Under the pieces are notes generated by a model. That model was not told where the DNA came from. It searched no databases and saw only the letters and a list, made by a program, of their open reading frames with translations. Source: JAMXLO01 sp963696645 (GTDB lineage: Bacteria > Pseudomonadota > Alphaproteobacteria > Acetobacterales > Acetobacteraceae). Taken from it: a stretch of DNA of 64,000 nt. The stretch lies in NCBI GenBank assembly GCA_963696645.1, contig CAVOKY010000005.1:620001-684000 (forward strand), read 5' to 3'. Positions 27,012-36,191 of this stretch are shown one piece after another; the first letter of the stretch is position 1, and each line of letters opens with the position of its first letter. Position numbers and translations under genes: made by a program.

Positions 27012-27353
27012 TCAGAAGTCCGCGCCCGCGACCTCGGGACGCATTTCATCGGCTGCCTCGTAGAGGCGGTCCATTTCCGAGGCAAATTGCCTGCGCAGGG
27101 TGACCGCTTCCTGACGCGGCAACCAGTTCGACATCGAGTTGAAACGCATCTCGACCATGTATGTCTGGGTCAGGTCCGTCCAGGGAAACGTAACCGCGCT
27201 ACGTGCGAGCGCCAGTGTCGCGCATAGCTCATCTCGGATACCCTGGATGAATTCTTCCCCGGGGTGCTCATCGAGTTGGTCGACAAGACTCCCGGTCGGC
27301 GAGTCCGTGGGGCTGTCGAACAGTCCCGGTTGGCCAGCGAATCGGTGTGTCAT
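27012..27353 (-). CDS. Hypothetical protein divergent from RM gene
   Basis: 113 residues with a helical body (EEFIQGIRDELCATLALARS, LRRQFASEMDRLYEAADEM) and FPWTDLTQTYMVEMRF in the middle. Its start is about 75 bases from the restriction-modification gene on the other strand, so they share a divergent promoter region. It could be an accessory or control protein of that system, but there is no visible helix-turn-helix. Confidence 0.55.
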   Translation of the reverse strand: MTHRFAGQPGLFDSPTDSPTGSLVDQLDEHPGEEFIQGIRDELCATLALARSAVTFPWTDLTQTYMVEMRFNSMSNWLPRQEAVTLRRQFASEMDRLYEAADEMRPEVAGADF

Positions 27354-27428
27354 GCCCAGATGCTACTGGGGAGGCACCACAACGCAAAGCCTTGCGCCGG
27401 TGCGTTACGCGCAGGCATCGTGGCGGCG

Positions 27429-28265
27429 ATGGACACGCCCTGGCGCCGCAAGGATCTGCCCGACCTCGTCCGCGCGCTCGCCCAGCGTCCGGGCCACGAG
27501 GGTGTGCGCACCTTGGTAGCGGAAATCCTGCGCCACGCCTTTGACGCTGACTATCTCGAACTCGACCACGAAGTGCGGCTGCCCGAGGTGCACGGCCGGG
27601 TGGATACGTTGTTCGGCGCGACGGTGTTCGAATTCAAGCGCGACCTGCGGCGTGAGATGCCGGATGTCGAGGCGCGGCTGCCGGACTACCTCAGGGAACG
27701 CGAAAGGCAGACCGGACGCCGCTACCTTGGCATCGCGACCGATGGTGCCACCTTCATTGCGTTCGAGTTGCGCGACGCCAGTATGGTGCGGCTCGACATA
27801 TATGCAACGAAGCCCGAAGATCCGGAAGCATTGCTCGCCTGGCTGGAGCCGGCATTGTCCAGCCGTGACGACCTGTCGCCGGAACCGCTGATTATTCAAC
27901 GTGAGCTGGGCCGGGCCAGTCTGACGTTCGCCCGGGCCCGAGGCGTGCTTGAGTCGTTGTGGCAGAACCTGTCCTCGCATCCCGAAGTGACGCTAAAGCG
28001 GCAGCTCTGGGATCGTCTGTTGCGCGTGGTCTACGGCACCGCCGTCGGCGATGATTCGCTGTTCCTTCAGCACACATACTTGACCATCGTGGCCAAGACG
28101 GTTGCAGTGCGCGTGCTTGATCTGCCGGCTGCTGACGCGATCTCCATCCTATCGGGCCAATCGCTGACGGACGCCGGCATTCATGGCGCTGTCGAGAGTG
28201 ATTTCTTCGATTGGGTCCTCCAGCACGATGAAGGCCGGAGGCTGGTACTGCGGGTCGCGCGTTAG
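27429..28265 (+). CDS. Type IIG-like restriction-modification protein, N-terminal nuclease part cut by amber codon
   Basis: 278 residues. The N-terminus has a PD-(D/E)xK-like nuclease site (GRVDTLFGATVFEFKRDLRR, with Asp, Glu and Lys in the expected spacing), followed by a helical connector (SFFLQHTYLTIVAK-like, here SLFLQHTYLTIVAKTVAVR). It ends at a TAG at 28263. The next codons in the same frame (AARFRLHDVQADVLKALYE) continue the protein into the methyltransferase domain. One nonsense change, probably CAG to TAG, thus splits a protein of about 990 residues. A GTG at 27420 is an alternative start. Confidence 0.8.
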   Translation: MDTPWRRKDLPDLVRALAQRPGHEGVRTLVAEILRHAFDADYLELDHEVRLPEVHGRVDTLFGATVFEFKRDLRREMPDVEARLPDYLRERERQTGRRYLGIATDGATFIAFELRDASMVRLDIYATKPEDPEALLAWLEPALSSRDDLSPEPLIIQRELGRASLTFARARGVLESLWQNLSSHPEVTLKRQLWDRLLRVVYGTAVGDDSLFLQHTYLTIVAKTVAVRVLDLPAADAISILSGQSLTDAGIHGAVESDFFDWVLQHDEGRRLVLRVAR

Positions 28266-28280
28266 GCTGCTCGCTTCCGA

Positions 28281-30401
28281 TTGCATGACGTTCAGGCCGA
28301 CGTGCTCAAGGCGCTCTATGAGAGCCTGATCGATCCGGCGCAGCGTCACGACCTTGGCGAATATTATACCCCAGACTGGCTCGCCGCGAAGGTCGTGCGG
28401 CGCGCTATCAGCGATCCGCTGCATCAACGTGTGCTGGACCCGGCCTGCGGTTCGGGCACCTTCCTGTTTCACGCAATTCGCCGCCTTCTCGATGCGGCAA
28501 GACAGGCAGGATGGTCGCCGGCACACATGCTCGATGCCTGCACCGAGCATGTGCGTGGACTGGACGTGCACCCGGTAGCGGTGATCATTGCACGCGTGAC
28601 CTGGCTACTGGCGCTCGGCGAATTGATTCATCGACGCTCGGGCGATCTGCACGTGCCGGTTTACCTTGGCGACTCGCTGCAATGGAATGTCCGCCCGCTG
28701 GCGGATCAGACCTACGTGGAGGTTTCGGTTCCCGATGAGCGGCCGCTTCGCGTGCCCGCCGGTTTCGCGGAGGACCAGGCGAAATACGAACCCGGTCTCC
28801 GGACACTGACCGAGGGCCTCAACGACGCAGCCTCTCCCGCCAATGTCAGGCAGTCGCTGTTGCGCATCCACGGCGTGACGGCGGAAGATGCGGACGCAAT
28901 GGCCGAAACATTCGAGCGTCTGACGACGCTTTACAAGGCAGGCAAGAACCACATCTGGCCGTACGTGCTGCGCAATCTGGTGCGCCCGCTTTGGCTGTCG
29001 CGGTACGATCAGCGCGCCAATGTGGTGCTCGGCAATCCGCCGTGGATCGCCTATCGGTATCTCAGCCCTGAGATGAAGACTAATTTGCGCGAGGCGTGCG
29101 TCCCACTGAACCTCTGGGTCGGCGGCGTGCTGGCGACGCAGCAGGATATCTCCGCCCTGTTCTGGGCGCGTTGTGCCGAGCGCTATCTGACGGCAGGCGG
29201 TGTGATCGCGTTCGTGTTGCCGTACGCCGCACTGAACCGGCCGGCCTTTGGCGGATTGCGGCGCGGCGACTTCCGCGCGCTGCACGTGCAAATCGTGGAA
29301 GCATGGAGCTTTGACGAGACCGTACAGCCGCTGTTTCCAGTACCGGCGTCGGTGCTGATCGGCAAGCTCGAACCCGGAGCAGGTCTGCCCGACACAGTGG
29401 TACGCTACACCGGATCGCTGCGCCGGCGTGATGCCCCGGAAGCAGAAGCCGACCGCGATCTTCGGCATGGCTCTGCCCCCTGGCCGCCGATTCCGACTTT
29501 GGAAGGGGCTTCGCCATATCGGGCGCGATTCCGGCAAGGCGCCACGATCGTCCCGCGGCGGTTCTTCTTGGTTGAACGCGAGGTTGCTGGCCGGCTCGGC
29601 CAGAATCCCGCCGCGCCGCGCGTGCGAGGCAAGGCCGGACCGCTGGATAAGCGCCCTTGGACTGCTGTTGAGCCGCCGAGCGGACCGGTCGAGGCTGAGT
29701 TCCTCCGACCACTACTGCTCGGAGAGAGCATCGCACCATTTCGAATTCTAAGCGTCGCCACTTGCGTCGTACCTGTGCATGAGCGCGAGGTCCTGGACAG
29801 CCGCTCGGCCTCAGATGCTGGATTTCGCCATCTTTCGGCGTGGCTCCGCGACGTGGAGGCAAAGTGGGTGGCCAATGCATCGAAGCGTGTTGACGGCACT
29901 CCCCGCATGACGCTGCGCCAACAACTCGATCACATGCGAAAGTTGTCCGCGCAGTTATCACCTCTGGCGACGCGCGTCGTGTATGCGGCGTCGGGTATCC
30001 TACCGGCCGCCGTCGTTGTGAATGACCATGGCGCTATCGTGGAACACGCGGCATATTGGGCCCCGGCGCGAACTCTGGCCGAGGGTCGCTACCTGACAGC
30101 TATTCTAAACAGCGAGACAGCGCGCGCATTAGGCGAAGACGCCCAACCAAAGGGGCAAGGCGGGGCCCGGCATTTCGACAATCTGATCTGGGAGCTGCCC
30201 ATCCCCGAATACGATCGGCGGGTCGAATTGCACCAAGATCTCGCTACCGCGGCCGCCACCGCCGAGCGCGTCGCCGCTGCCGTCGTCTTGCGCGAACGTG
30301 CATACTTCACGCGGCAGCGCCGTGCGATCCGTGATGCGCTCGTGGCGCACGGCATCGCGCGCGAAATCGAAGCGTTGGTCACACGATTGCTCGGCCGTTG
30401 A
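28281..30401 (+). CDS. N6-adenine DNA methyltransferase part of the split RM protein
   Basis: 706 residues from a TTG at 28281, 15 bases after the amber codon and in frame with the nuclease part. It has a connector (DLGEYYTPDWLAAKVV), methyltransferase motif I (VLDPACGSGTFLFHAIRRL), motif IV (VVLGNPPWIAYR, the N6-adenine type NPPW) and a C-terminal target-recognition-like region ending in IWELPIPEYDRRVELHQDL. It could be made alone by reinitiation, giving modification without restriction. No separate specificity subunit is nearby, consistent with a single-chain type IIG enzyme. The recognition sequence cannot be predicted. Confidence 0.87.
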   Translation: MHDVQADVLKALYESLIDPAQRHDLGEYYTPDWLAAKVVRRAISDPLHQRVLDPACGSGTFLFHAIRRLLDAARQAGWSPAHMLDACTEHVRGLDVHPVAVIIARVTWLLALGELIHRRSGDLHVPVYLGDSLQWNVRPLADQTYVEVSVPDERPLRVPAGFAEDQAKYEPGLRTLTEGLNDAASPANVRQSLLRIHGVTAEDADAMAETFERLTTLYKAGKNHIWPYVLRNLVRPLWLSRYDQRANVVLGNPPWIAYRYLSPEMKTNLREACVPLNLWVGGVLATQQDISALFWARCAERYLTAGGVIAFVLPYAALNRPAFGGLRRGDFRALHVQIVEAWSFDETVQPLFPVPASVLIGKLEPGAGLPDTVVRYTGSLRRRDAPEAEADRDLRHGSAPWPPIPTLEGASPYRARFRQGATIVPRRFFLVEREVAGRLGQNPAAPRVRGKAGPLDKRPWTAVEPPSGPVEAEFLRPLLLGESIAPFRILSVATCVVPVHEREVLDSRSASDAGFRHLSAWLRDVEAKWVANASKRVDGTPRMTLRQQLDHMRKLSAQLSPLATRVVYAASGILPAAVVVNDHGAIVEHAAYWAPARTLAEGRYLTAILNSETARALGEDAQPKGQGGARHFDNLIWELPIPEYDRRVELHQDLATAAATAERVAAAVVLRERAYFTRQRRAIRDALVAHGIAREIEALVTRLLGR

Positions 30402-30592
30402 CGCGATCGGGATCGCGTCGGGCGGCGCACTGCGCATCGCATCGTCAGGGCAATATCTTCGAGCCTGACACCCGAACTCATGAGTCGACGGTGGCCGTAG
30501 TTCCGGCGGCGAGCGTCCAGAGGAATGTCTGCAATAGGTCGGAAGCGCACCTTCGATACTTCCAGGCCAAGCGATAGAAAGGGATATGGCTT

Positions 30593-30877
30593 ATGAAAAA
30601 CGTCGAGACGATCGGAGCTATATTGGGGTATGTTGGCCTTGTGGCGGTTATATTTTTATTGGGCTGGGGCGCTATTAGGATTTATTCCGGTATTCCAACA
30701 CAAATGGAAGAAATATTACTAAAGAACTACATGGTTGTCGTAATATTTCCGTTCTGGTCGCTGTTAGCGTGGATAGGGGTATTTTTGGCAGGCCAGACAA
30801 ACCAAGGAACATTTAATGTTAAATTGTGGGGCCTTGAGTTCTCAGGTGGTGGGGGTGCTGCTGTGACATGGGTGTAG
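30593..30877 (+). CDS. Small membrane protein, AT-rich, possibly truncated
   Basis: 94 residues with two hydrophobic segments (IGAILGYVGLVAVIFLLGWG and MVVVIFPFWSLLAWIGVFLAG). The coding sequence is visibly richer in A and T than all neighbours, which suggests recent acquisition. It ends abruptly after FSGGGGAAVTWV and may have lost a C-terminal helix. It lies just behind the restriction-modification gene, a common place for acquired defence cargo. Family unknown. Confidence 0.6.
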   Translation: MKNVETIGAILGYVGLVAVIFLLGWGAIRIYSGIPTQMEEILLKNYMVVVIFPFWSLLAWIGVFLAGQTNQGTFNVKLWGLEFSGGGGAAVTWV

Positions 30878-31072
30878 GCAACCTGTTGATCGGCAAATAT
30901 TGGATCAAGTGAGACAGTTTGTCACCCAGGGCGATCACACCACACAGGTCGGCCGAGCGTCCGCTTTCCGGAAGTCGCTCGTGGCGAGCGAATGACGCAG
31001 ATGGGTCGGATGTGGACATTTGGTACTTGCGGCCATCTCATATTAATTGCCCAGCCTCTGCGCAGTTCCGCC

Positions 31073-31909
31073 CTACAGGATGTCGAGTGAACGCTTGCGC
31101 GCGGGTGGCGGATGCGCGGCGTCAATCGCCGCCAGGTCTTCGTCGGTCAGAGTGATATCGCCGGCTGCGGCGTTTTCGCGGACGTGCGCCTGGTCGCTGG
31201 CTTTCGGAATCGAGATCACGTTGGCGTGGCGCATGGTCCAGGCGATGGCGATCTGCGCCGGCGTCGCATTGTGGCGCTTTGCCACCGCGGCAAGCGCTTT
31301 CGATTGCAGCAGGCGACCGCCCTGCCCTACCGGCGAATACGCCATCAGCGGGATGTTGTGTTCGGTGGTCCAGGGCAGCAGGTCGTACTCAATGCCTCGG
31401 CTGCCGGCGTGGTACAGCACCTGGTTGGTCGAGCAGTTGGTGCCGTGCTTCAGGCGCAGCAGGCCTTCCATGTCGCTTGTGTCGAAGTTCGACACGCCCC
31501 AGTGGCGGATCTTGCCGTCGGATTTCAGCTTCTCGAACGCGGCGACCGTTTCGGCGAGCGGATGGCTGCCTTTCCAGTGCAAGAGATATAGATCGATGTG
31601 GTCGGTGCGCAGGCGCTTCAGGCTGCGCTCGCAGGCTTGCGGGACGCCGGTGCGCGAGGCGTTCTGCGGATAGACCTTGCTGACAATGAACAGCTTGTCG
31701 CGCTGGCCCTGCGCGGCTTCGGCGACCACTTCCTCGGCGCCGCCGTTGCCGTACATTTCGGCGGTGTCGATCAGGGTCATGCCGAGTTCGATGCCGAGTT
31801 TCAGCGCGGCGATTTCGGTGTTCGCGGCGCTGCCGCGTTCGCCCATGTGCCAGGTGCCCTGGCCCAGCGCGGGAACCTGTGTGCCGTCGGGCAGGCGTAC
31901 GGTGCGCAT
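31073..31909 (-). CDS. Aldo/keto reductase
   Basis: 278 residues. Active-site residues occur in DTAEMYGNGGAEE (Asp, Tyr), FIVSKVYP (Lys) and LLHWKGSHP (His). The NADP-binding end shows VISIPKASDQAHVREN. It begins within the stop codon of the dipeptidase gene (TGATG at 31907-31911), so the pair is translationally coupled. It differs clearly from the aldo/keto reductase at 9325. Confidence 0.9.
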   Translation of the reverse strand: MRTVRLPDGTQVPALGQGTWHMGERGSAANTEIAALKLGIELGMTLIDTAEMYGNGGAEEVVAEAAQGQRDKLFIVSKVYPQNASRTGVPQACERSLKRLRTDHIDLYLLHWKGSHPLAETVAAFEKLKSDGKIRHWGVSNFDTSDMEGLLRLKHGTNCSTNQVLYHAGSRGIEYDLLPWTTEHNIPLMAYSPVGQGGRLLQSKALAAVAKRHNATPAQIAIAWTMRHANVISIPKASDQAHVRENAAAGDITLTDEDLAAIDAAHPPPARKRSLDIL

Positions 31910-32937
31910 CAGTTCGCCTTCTCCTCCGCTATGCGCAGCAGGCGCAGGAAGTTGCCGCCCCAGAGTGCCGCGATCTCCTGGCGGTCGTAGCCACGATGCA
32001 ACAGTTCGATCGTCAGGTTCGCGCTGTCGGCCGCATTGTTCCAGCCGGTGAACCAGCCGCCGCCATCAAAATCCGAGGAGATGCCGACATGCTCGATGCC
32101 GATGCGGCGTACCGCGTAGTCGATGTGGTCGACAAAGTCCGCGACCGTCACCGCATCGGGCTTGGCGTCGGGACGCAGGAAGGCGGAGACCGCGGTGATC
32201 TGCACCACGCCGCCGGCATCACGCAGCGCGTCGAGCTGGGCATCGTCGAGATTGCGCGGATGGTTGCACAGCGCGCGGATGCAGGAGTGGGTGGAGAGCA
32301 CGGGCGTGCGCGACAGCGCGGTCGCCTGCAGCATGGTGTCGCGCGATACGTGGGCGACGTCGATCAGCATGCCGAGACGGTTGAGTTCGGCGATCGCGGA
32401 TCGGCCGAGGGGGCTGAGACCGCCGTGTTCGGTTTCCGGGTCGCCGAGGTCCTTGCGAGGGTTGCAGGAGTTGGCGAGCGCGTTGTGGCCGTTGTGGGTC
32501 AAGGTGAGATAGCGCGCGCCAAGGGCGCGAAACTGTGTCAGACGTGAGAGATCCTGGCCGATGGCGAAGCCGTTCTCGACTGCCGGGATGATGGCCAGCG
32601 CGCCGTCGCTCTTGGCCGCCTGGATCTCGGCGGCGGTGGTGGCGACGCGGGCGGTGATGCCGTTCTCGCTCCGGCCCATGGCGCGAATGGCGTGCAGCAT
32701 GGCGACGGCGCGGTCGTACGCGGCGGTCTCGGTTTCCGGGGTGCGCGCGGCCTGCGGCACGTAGGCGGCGAAGCAGCCGGCGGACAGGCCGCCGCGCTGC
32801 ATCTTTGGCAGATCGACCCGCCGCGTGCCGTTCTGGAACGGGTCGGGGCCAGTCGGCCAGGGGATGTCGATGTGGGTGTCGATGGTGAGCAGCCCGCGAT
32901 GCAGGGCCAGGGCGTCGGTCTGGATGGCGTCGTTCAT
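31909..32937 (-). CDS. Peptidase M19, membrane/renal dipeptidase family
   Basis: 342-residue zinc dipeptidase. Metal-binding and active-site motifs are visible: DTHIDIP (HxD), PAVENGFAI, TLTHNGHNALANS, MLIDVAHVSRDTM, PVLSTHSCIRAL and HVGISSDFDGGG. No signal peptide. The start at 32937 (MNDAIQTDALALHRG) is preferred over an ATG 11 codons upstream. It probably cleaves dipeptides, including D-amino-acid-containing ones. Confidence 0.9.
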   Translation of the reverse strand: MNDAIQTDALALHRGLLTIDTHIDIPWPTGPDPFQNGTRRVDLPKMQRGGLSAGCFAAYVPQAARTPETETAAYDRAVAMLHAIRAMGRSENGITARVATTAAEIQAAKSDGALAIIPAVENGFAIGQDLSRLTQFRALGARYLTLTHNGHNALANSCNPRKDLGDPETEHGGLSPLGRSAIAELNRLGMLIDVAHVSRDTMLQATALSRTPVLSTHSCIRALCNHPRNLDDAQLDALRDAGGVVQITAVSAFLRPDAKPDAVTVADFVDHIDYAVRRIGIEHVGISSDFDGGGWFTGWNNAADSANLTIELLHRGYDRQEIAALWGGNFLRLLRIAEEKAN

Positions 32938-33015
32938 GATGCTGCACGCTCGCAGATATCCGCGTGACACGGAAGGGGCCGGTTTCTACAAGGTGCCGAC
33001 TTGTTCGGAGGAGGA

Positions 33016-33702
33016 ATGATTGCGATGCGGGGCCGACTGCGTGTTGCGGCGATTGGGCTGCTGATCGCCGGGCCGGTGGCGGCGCAGACCAGGCCGGCGT
33101 CCGAGGAGATCGGCTCCTGGGTGTTGAGCTGTCCGGCGGAGGCGCGTGCCGAAACGTGCCTGTTGCGGCATCGGAGTGGGGTGCTGGCGCAGGGCGCCGG
33201 CGGTATGAGCGCCGCGCTGGAGGTGCTGTATCGCGGCGGGCAGTTCATCCCGGTGGTTGCCATGCGGGGGTTGTCAACGCAGGCGGCCCTGGGGGGAATG
33301 CTGGCGGTGCAGGCCTCGGTGGGTCTGCGGTTCGATGGCGCGCCGCGGATCGAGCTGTCGTGCGGGCTGGATGGGGCGGTGGTGGTCTGCGCGCCTGGGG
33401 CGGACGCAGCATCGGCAGCCGCCGGGCAGTTGGTCTCGGCGCGGAGTGTGCAGGTGCAGGTTAGGCTGGGTCTGCCGGGGGGTTTGGGGCGGCCCGAGCA
33501 ATCGCGGTCGCTGGAACTGTCGCGGACGGCGGATGCGCTGGCGGCATTCCGCGCCACCGCTCCGGTTGGCGAGTCGGTGCCGGCGGTGGCGGGGCTGGAC
33601 TGGCGGGGCTTTCTCGATCGGCTGGCGCGGGATGCAGGGTTCGAGCACGGGCTGGCGGATTTGCTGCCAAGTGCCGCGGGGCTGGTTGGAGGGCAGCTGT
33701 AG
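33016..33702 (+). CDS. Secreted protein, invasion-associated locus B (IalB)-like
   Basis: 228 residues. A signal peptide (AAIGLLIAGPVAAQ) is followed by SWVLSCPAE...ETCLLRH and later IELSCGLDGAVVVCA, the paired-Cys layout of IalB-like proteins. The C-terminal part is helical and not typical. A GGAGGAGG stretch precedes the ATG at 33016. The homology call is by pattern only. Confidence 0.6.
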   Translation: MIAMRGRLRVAAIGLLIAGPVAAQTRPASEEIGSWVLSCPAEARAETCLLRHRSGVLAQGAGGMSAALEVLYRGGQFIPVVAMRGLSTQAALGGMLAVQASVGLRFDGAPRIELSCGLDGAVVVCAPGADAASAAAGQLVSARSVQVQVRLGLPGGLGRPEQSRSLELSRTADALAAFRATAPVGESVPAVAGLDWRGFLDRLARDAGFEHGLADLLPSAAGLVGGQL

Positions 33703-33790
33703 GGGTAGCGCATTACGGCGACCGCACCACGATCGAAGCCGCCCGCATGCTGGAACACGCGTGGCAGGGTTTCGTTGTGGCAGACGCGCG

Positions 33791-34585
33791 CTATCGCCGG
33801 CCACAGCCGAACAGCAGTTTCACTATTACCTCAACTGGGCCGTCGTCGGCAGCGCCTGACAGTTGTTGGCGGGTATCTTCACGTACGCGCTGTTGGATTT
33901 CGGTTGGCAGCGCCGCATAGGCCTGGCCTGTTGGTCCCTGGCCGTCCTCGATGGGCTCGAAATAGGCGGCAAAGGAACTGAACGTGTAGCGCCGGGCCTC
34001 GGTGGTGGTCTCGACGTCGCGGAAGCCGGCGGCGGTGAACAGCGAGCGCAGGTGGTCGGCATCGCCGAGGGAAAAATACCGGGCAGCAATCGCTGCATGC
34101 TCCGGCACGCGGCGAGCGATGATGGCGTCGATCCAGGTGACGAATGCCCGTTCCGGTACGGTGTTGACTGAAACGGCGGCCCGGCCACCTTCGCGCAGGA
34201 CGCGACGGAACTCGGCCAGGCCACGCGCCGGTTCGGGAAACAGCATGAGGCCCATGGCGCACAGCACCGCGTCGAACTGTTGATCCGGGAAGGTCAGCGA
34301 TTGGCCGTCCTCGACAGCGAACGAGACGTTCGGTGTCGAGCCGAGACGTGCGCGCGCCTTGTCGAGCATGGACGGCGAGAGATCGGTTGCGACGACAGCG
34401 CCCGTGGGGCCGATCGCCTGGATGGCAGCTTCCGCGGCGACACCGGTGCCGGTGGCGACATCCAGCACACGCTGGCCTGGGCCGACACGCGCCGCCCGCA
34501 GCAGGCTGGGGATGAACTGGCCCGAAATGCTGCCGAAACCACGGTCGTAGCCCGCGGCGCTTGCGCTACCGAACCGGTTGGTCAT
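33791..34585 (-). CDS. Class I SAM-dependent methyltransferase
   Basis: 264 residues, UbiE/Methyltransf_11-like. Motif I is VLDVATGTGVAAEAA, the acidic end of strand 2 is VVATDLSPSML, then VEDGQSLTFPDQQFDAVLC and the motif-III region EFRRVLREGGRAAVS. Substrate unknown; no biosynthetic neighbour narrows it. Confidence 0.87.
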   Translation of the reverse strand: MTNRFGSASAAGYDRGFGSISGQFIPSLLRAARVGPGQRVLDVATGTGVAAEAAIQAIGPTGAVVATDLSPSMLDKARARLGSTPNVSFAVEDGQSLTFPDQQFDAVLCAMGLMLFPEPARGLAEFRRVLREGGRAAVSVNTVPERAFVTWIDAIIARRVPEHAAIAARYFSLGDADHLRSLFTAAGFRDVETTTEARRYTFSSFAAYFEPIEDGQGPTGQAYAALPTEIQQRVREDTRQQLSGAADDGPVEVIVKLLFGCGRR

Positions 34586-34900
34586 CAGATCTCCAACCCC
34601 TGGGAGTTGGAAGAATACCAGCGCTGGTGGCGACGCATCTACGCGGCACCGTTTTTCTGACGGGTCCGCTGGCAGATTCTCTTGAGTGGTATGACAGGGC
34701 TTTCTGTTCGGAGAGCACGCCGCGCAAATGTGGAGCTCAAGGTATCGAGACGTGCGCCAGTCAAGAATTTCATCCCCAAACTACGCCCCTGAAAAAGTTG
34801 AGCTCCTCCGTTGCATAATCCTGGTGCGGTGTAACCTGCATCTACGTCACTGCCAGAAATAGGTGCGATTACAGGGCCGCGTTGTTGGTTCCGGTCTAGA
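34586..34900. other. Intergenic region, nothing recognised
   Basis: About 315 bases upstream of the methyltransferase and downstream of the IS-split gene. No coding frame or repeat stands out. Confidence 0.5.
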
Positions 34901-35050
34901 CTACGGGCAGTTTCCTTTTAAATCTTGTCTTATTGCGGCCGTGACATTTGCCATATGAAGGCGTTCAGTCGGATCCATTCTGCCCCTTCCGGTTAGAAGA
35001 GTCAGGGTCCCGTTCGGCTGTGCAACAACCCATTCGTGCGTCGGTTTATA

Positions 35051-36191
35051 TACCGCGACTCCCCGGGAAGGCGAAAATACCCCTTGCCAAACGGCCGGAA
35101 CGCGATTTTACCGTCCGCATGATCCGCCGCGGCTTCCTGGACGCCGAATCGCGCAAGGACCTGACCGAGTTGGCTCGGGACGGGTCTGCCGCCCATCGTT
35201 TGGCCCGGCGCGCCAATGCGCTGGTGCTGCTGGACGACGGCATGAGCTGCGAAGCCATCGCGACGGTCCTGTTGCTGGACGACGACACGATCCGCAGCTG
35301 GTATCGGCTGTACCAGGAAGACGGGATCGAGGGCCTGGCGAGCTTCGGCTATGAGGGCGGCGCCTGCCGCCTGAACGAAGAGCAGCGGGACAAGCTGAAG
35401 GCCTGGATCAGCGATACGCTGCCGCGGACCACGCGCGAGGTGGGCGCCTGGATCGAGAAGGAGTGCGGCATCGAATACCAGGGCCGGTCTGGCCTGATCG
35501 CGCTGTTGCACCGCCTTGGCATGGAACATCGCAAACCAAAAACGGTGTCGCGCAAGCTCGATCCAGAGAAGCAGGCCGGGTTCATCAAGGCGTATGAGGA
35601 GTTGCTGAATGGCCTCGACGCCGATGAAGCAGTGTTGTTCGCCGACGCGGTGCATCCGACGCATGCGGTCCGGCCGGTGGGATGCTGGGCGCCGAAGGAC
35701 ACGCCGATCGCGGTGGCGCAGACCAGCGGGCGGCAACGCCTGAACATTCATAGCGCGATCGACCTGGAGACCGGCCACACCCAGATGCTGGAGGTGGAGA
35801 CGGTTGATGCAGCCAGCACGATCAGGCTGATGATCGCGCTGCTGGCGATGTACCCGCGCAAGCGGGTGATCCACGTATTCCTGGACAACGCCAGGTACCA
35901 CCACGCGAAGTTGGTGCAGGCTTGGTTGGCGCGGCCGGGTTGCCGGATCAGGCTCCACTTCATCCCGACCTACTGCCCGCATCTCGACCCGATCGAACGA
36001 CTCTGGGGCTTGATGCACAAGCACATCACCCACAACACGTGTCATGAAACCTTCCGAGACTTCAGCGGCGCGATCCTGACGTTCCTGCGAGAGGAGGTGC
36101 CCAGGAACTGGCGCCTCTACTGCGATGAGGTCACAGACAACTTCCGCATCATCTCGCACGAGGATTTTCGGATTCTGGCGTGAGCGGGGTA
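35051..36191 (+). mobile_element. IS630 family insertion sequence
   Basis: 1,141-base element with imperfect terminal inverted repeats (left TACCGCGACT, right read inward TACCCCGCTC). It is flanked by TA dinucleotides (35049-35050 and 36192-36193) as expected for the TA-targeting IS630/Tc1/mariner superfamily. It encodes one complete transposase. It interrupts a small secreted-protein gene that still matches perfectly across the junction, so the insertion is recent. Confidence 0.88.
35119..36183 (+). CDS. IS630 family transposase
   Basis: 354 residues with an N-terminal helix-turn-helix (CEAIATVLLLDDDTIRSWYRLYQEDGIEGL) and a DDE catalytic core: LFADAVHPTH (first Asp), HVFLDNARYHH (second Asp) and HLDPIERLWGLMH (Glu). 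Full family length without interruption, so it is probably active. The ATG at 35119 is preferred; the frame is open upstream into the terminal repeat. The stop lies within the right inverted repeat. Confidence 0.93.
   Translation: MIRRGFLDAESRKDLTELARDGSAAHRLARRANALVLLDDGMSCEAIATVLLLDDDTIRSWYRLYQEDGIEGLASFGYEGGACRLNEEQRDKLKAWISDTLPRTTREVGAWIEKECGIEYQGRSGLIALLHRLGMEHRKPKTVSRKLDPEKQAGFIKAYEELLNGLDADEAVLFADAVHPTHAVRPVGCWAPKDTPIAVAQTSGRQRLNIHSAIDLETGHTQMLEVETVDAASTIRLMIALLAMYPRKRVIHVFLDNARYHHAKLVQAWLARPGCRIRLHFIPTYCPHLDPIERLWGLMHKHITHNTCHETFRDFSGAILTFLREEVPRNWRLYCDEVTDNFRIISHEDFRILA

Noticed and set aside
28263..28265. TAG as pyrrolysine or programmed readthrough
   Set aside because: No pyrrolysine genes are in the window and no stimulatory structure is evident; a nonsense mutation is simpler.
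30402..30592. Minus-strand frame starting MRFRPIADIPLDARR
   Set aside because: It looks like the translated part of a dispersed noncoding repeat seen in many alphaproteobacteria, not a gene; no ribosome site and it runs into the restriction-modification gene.
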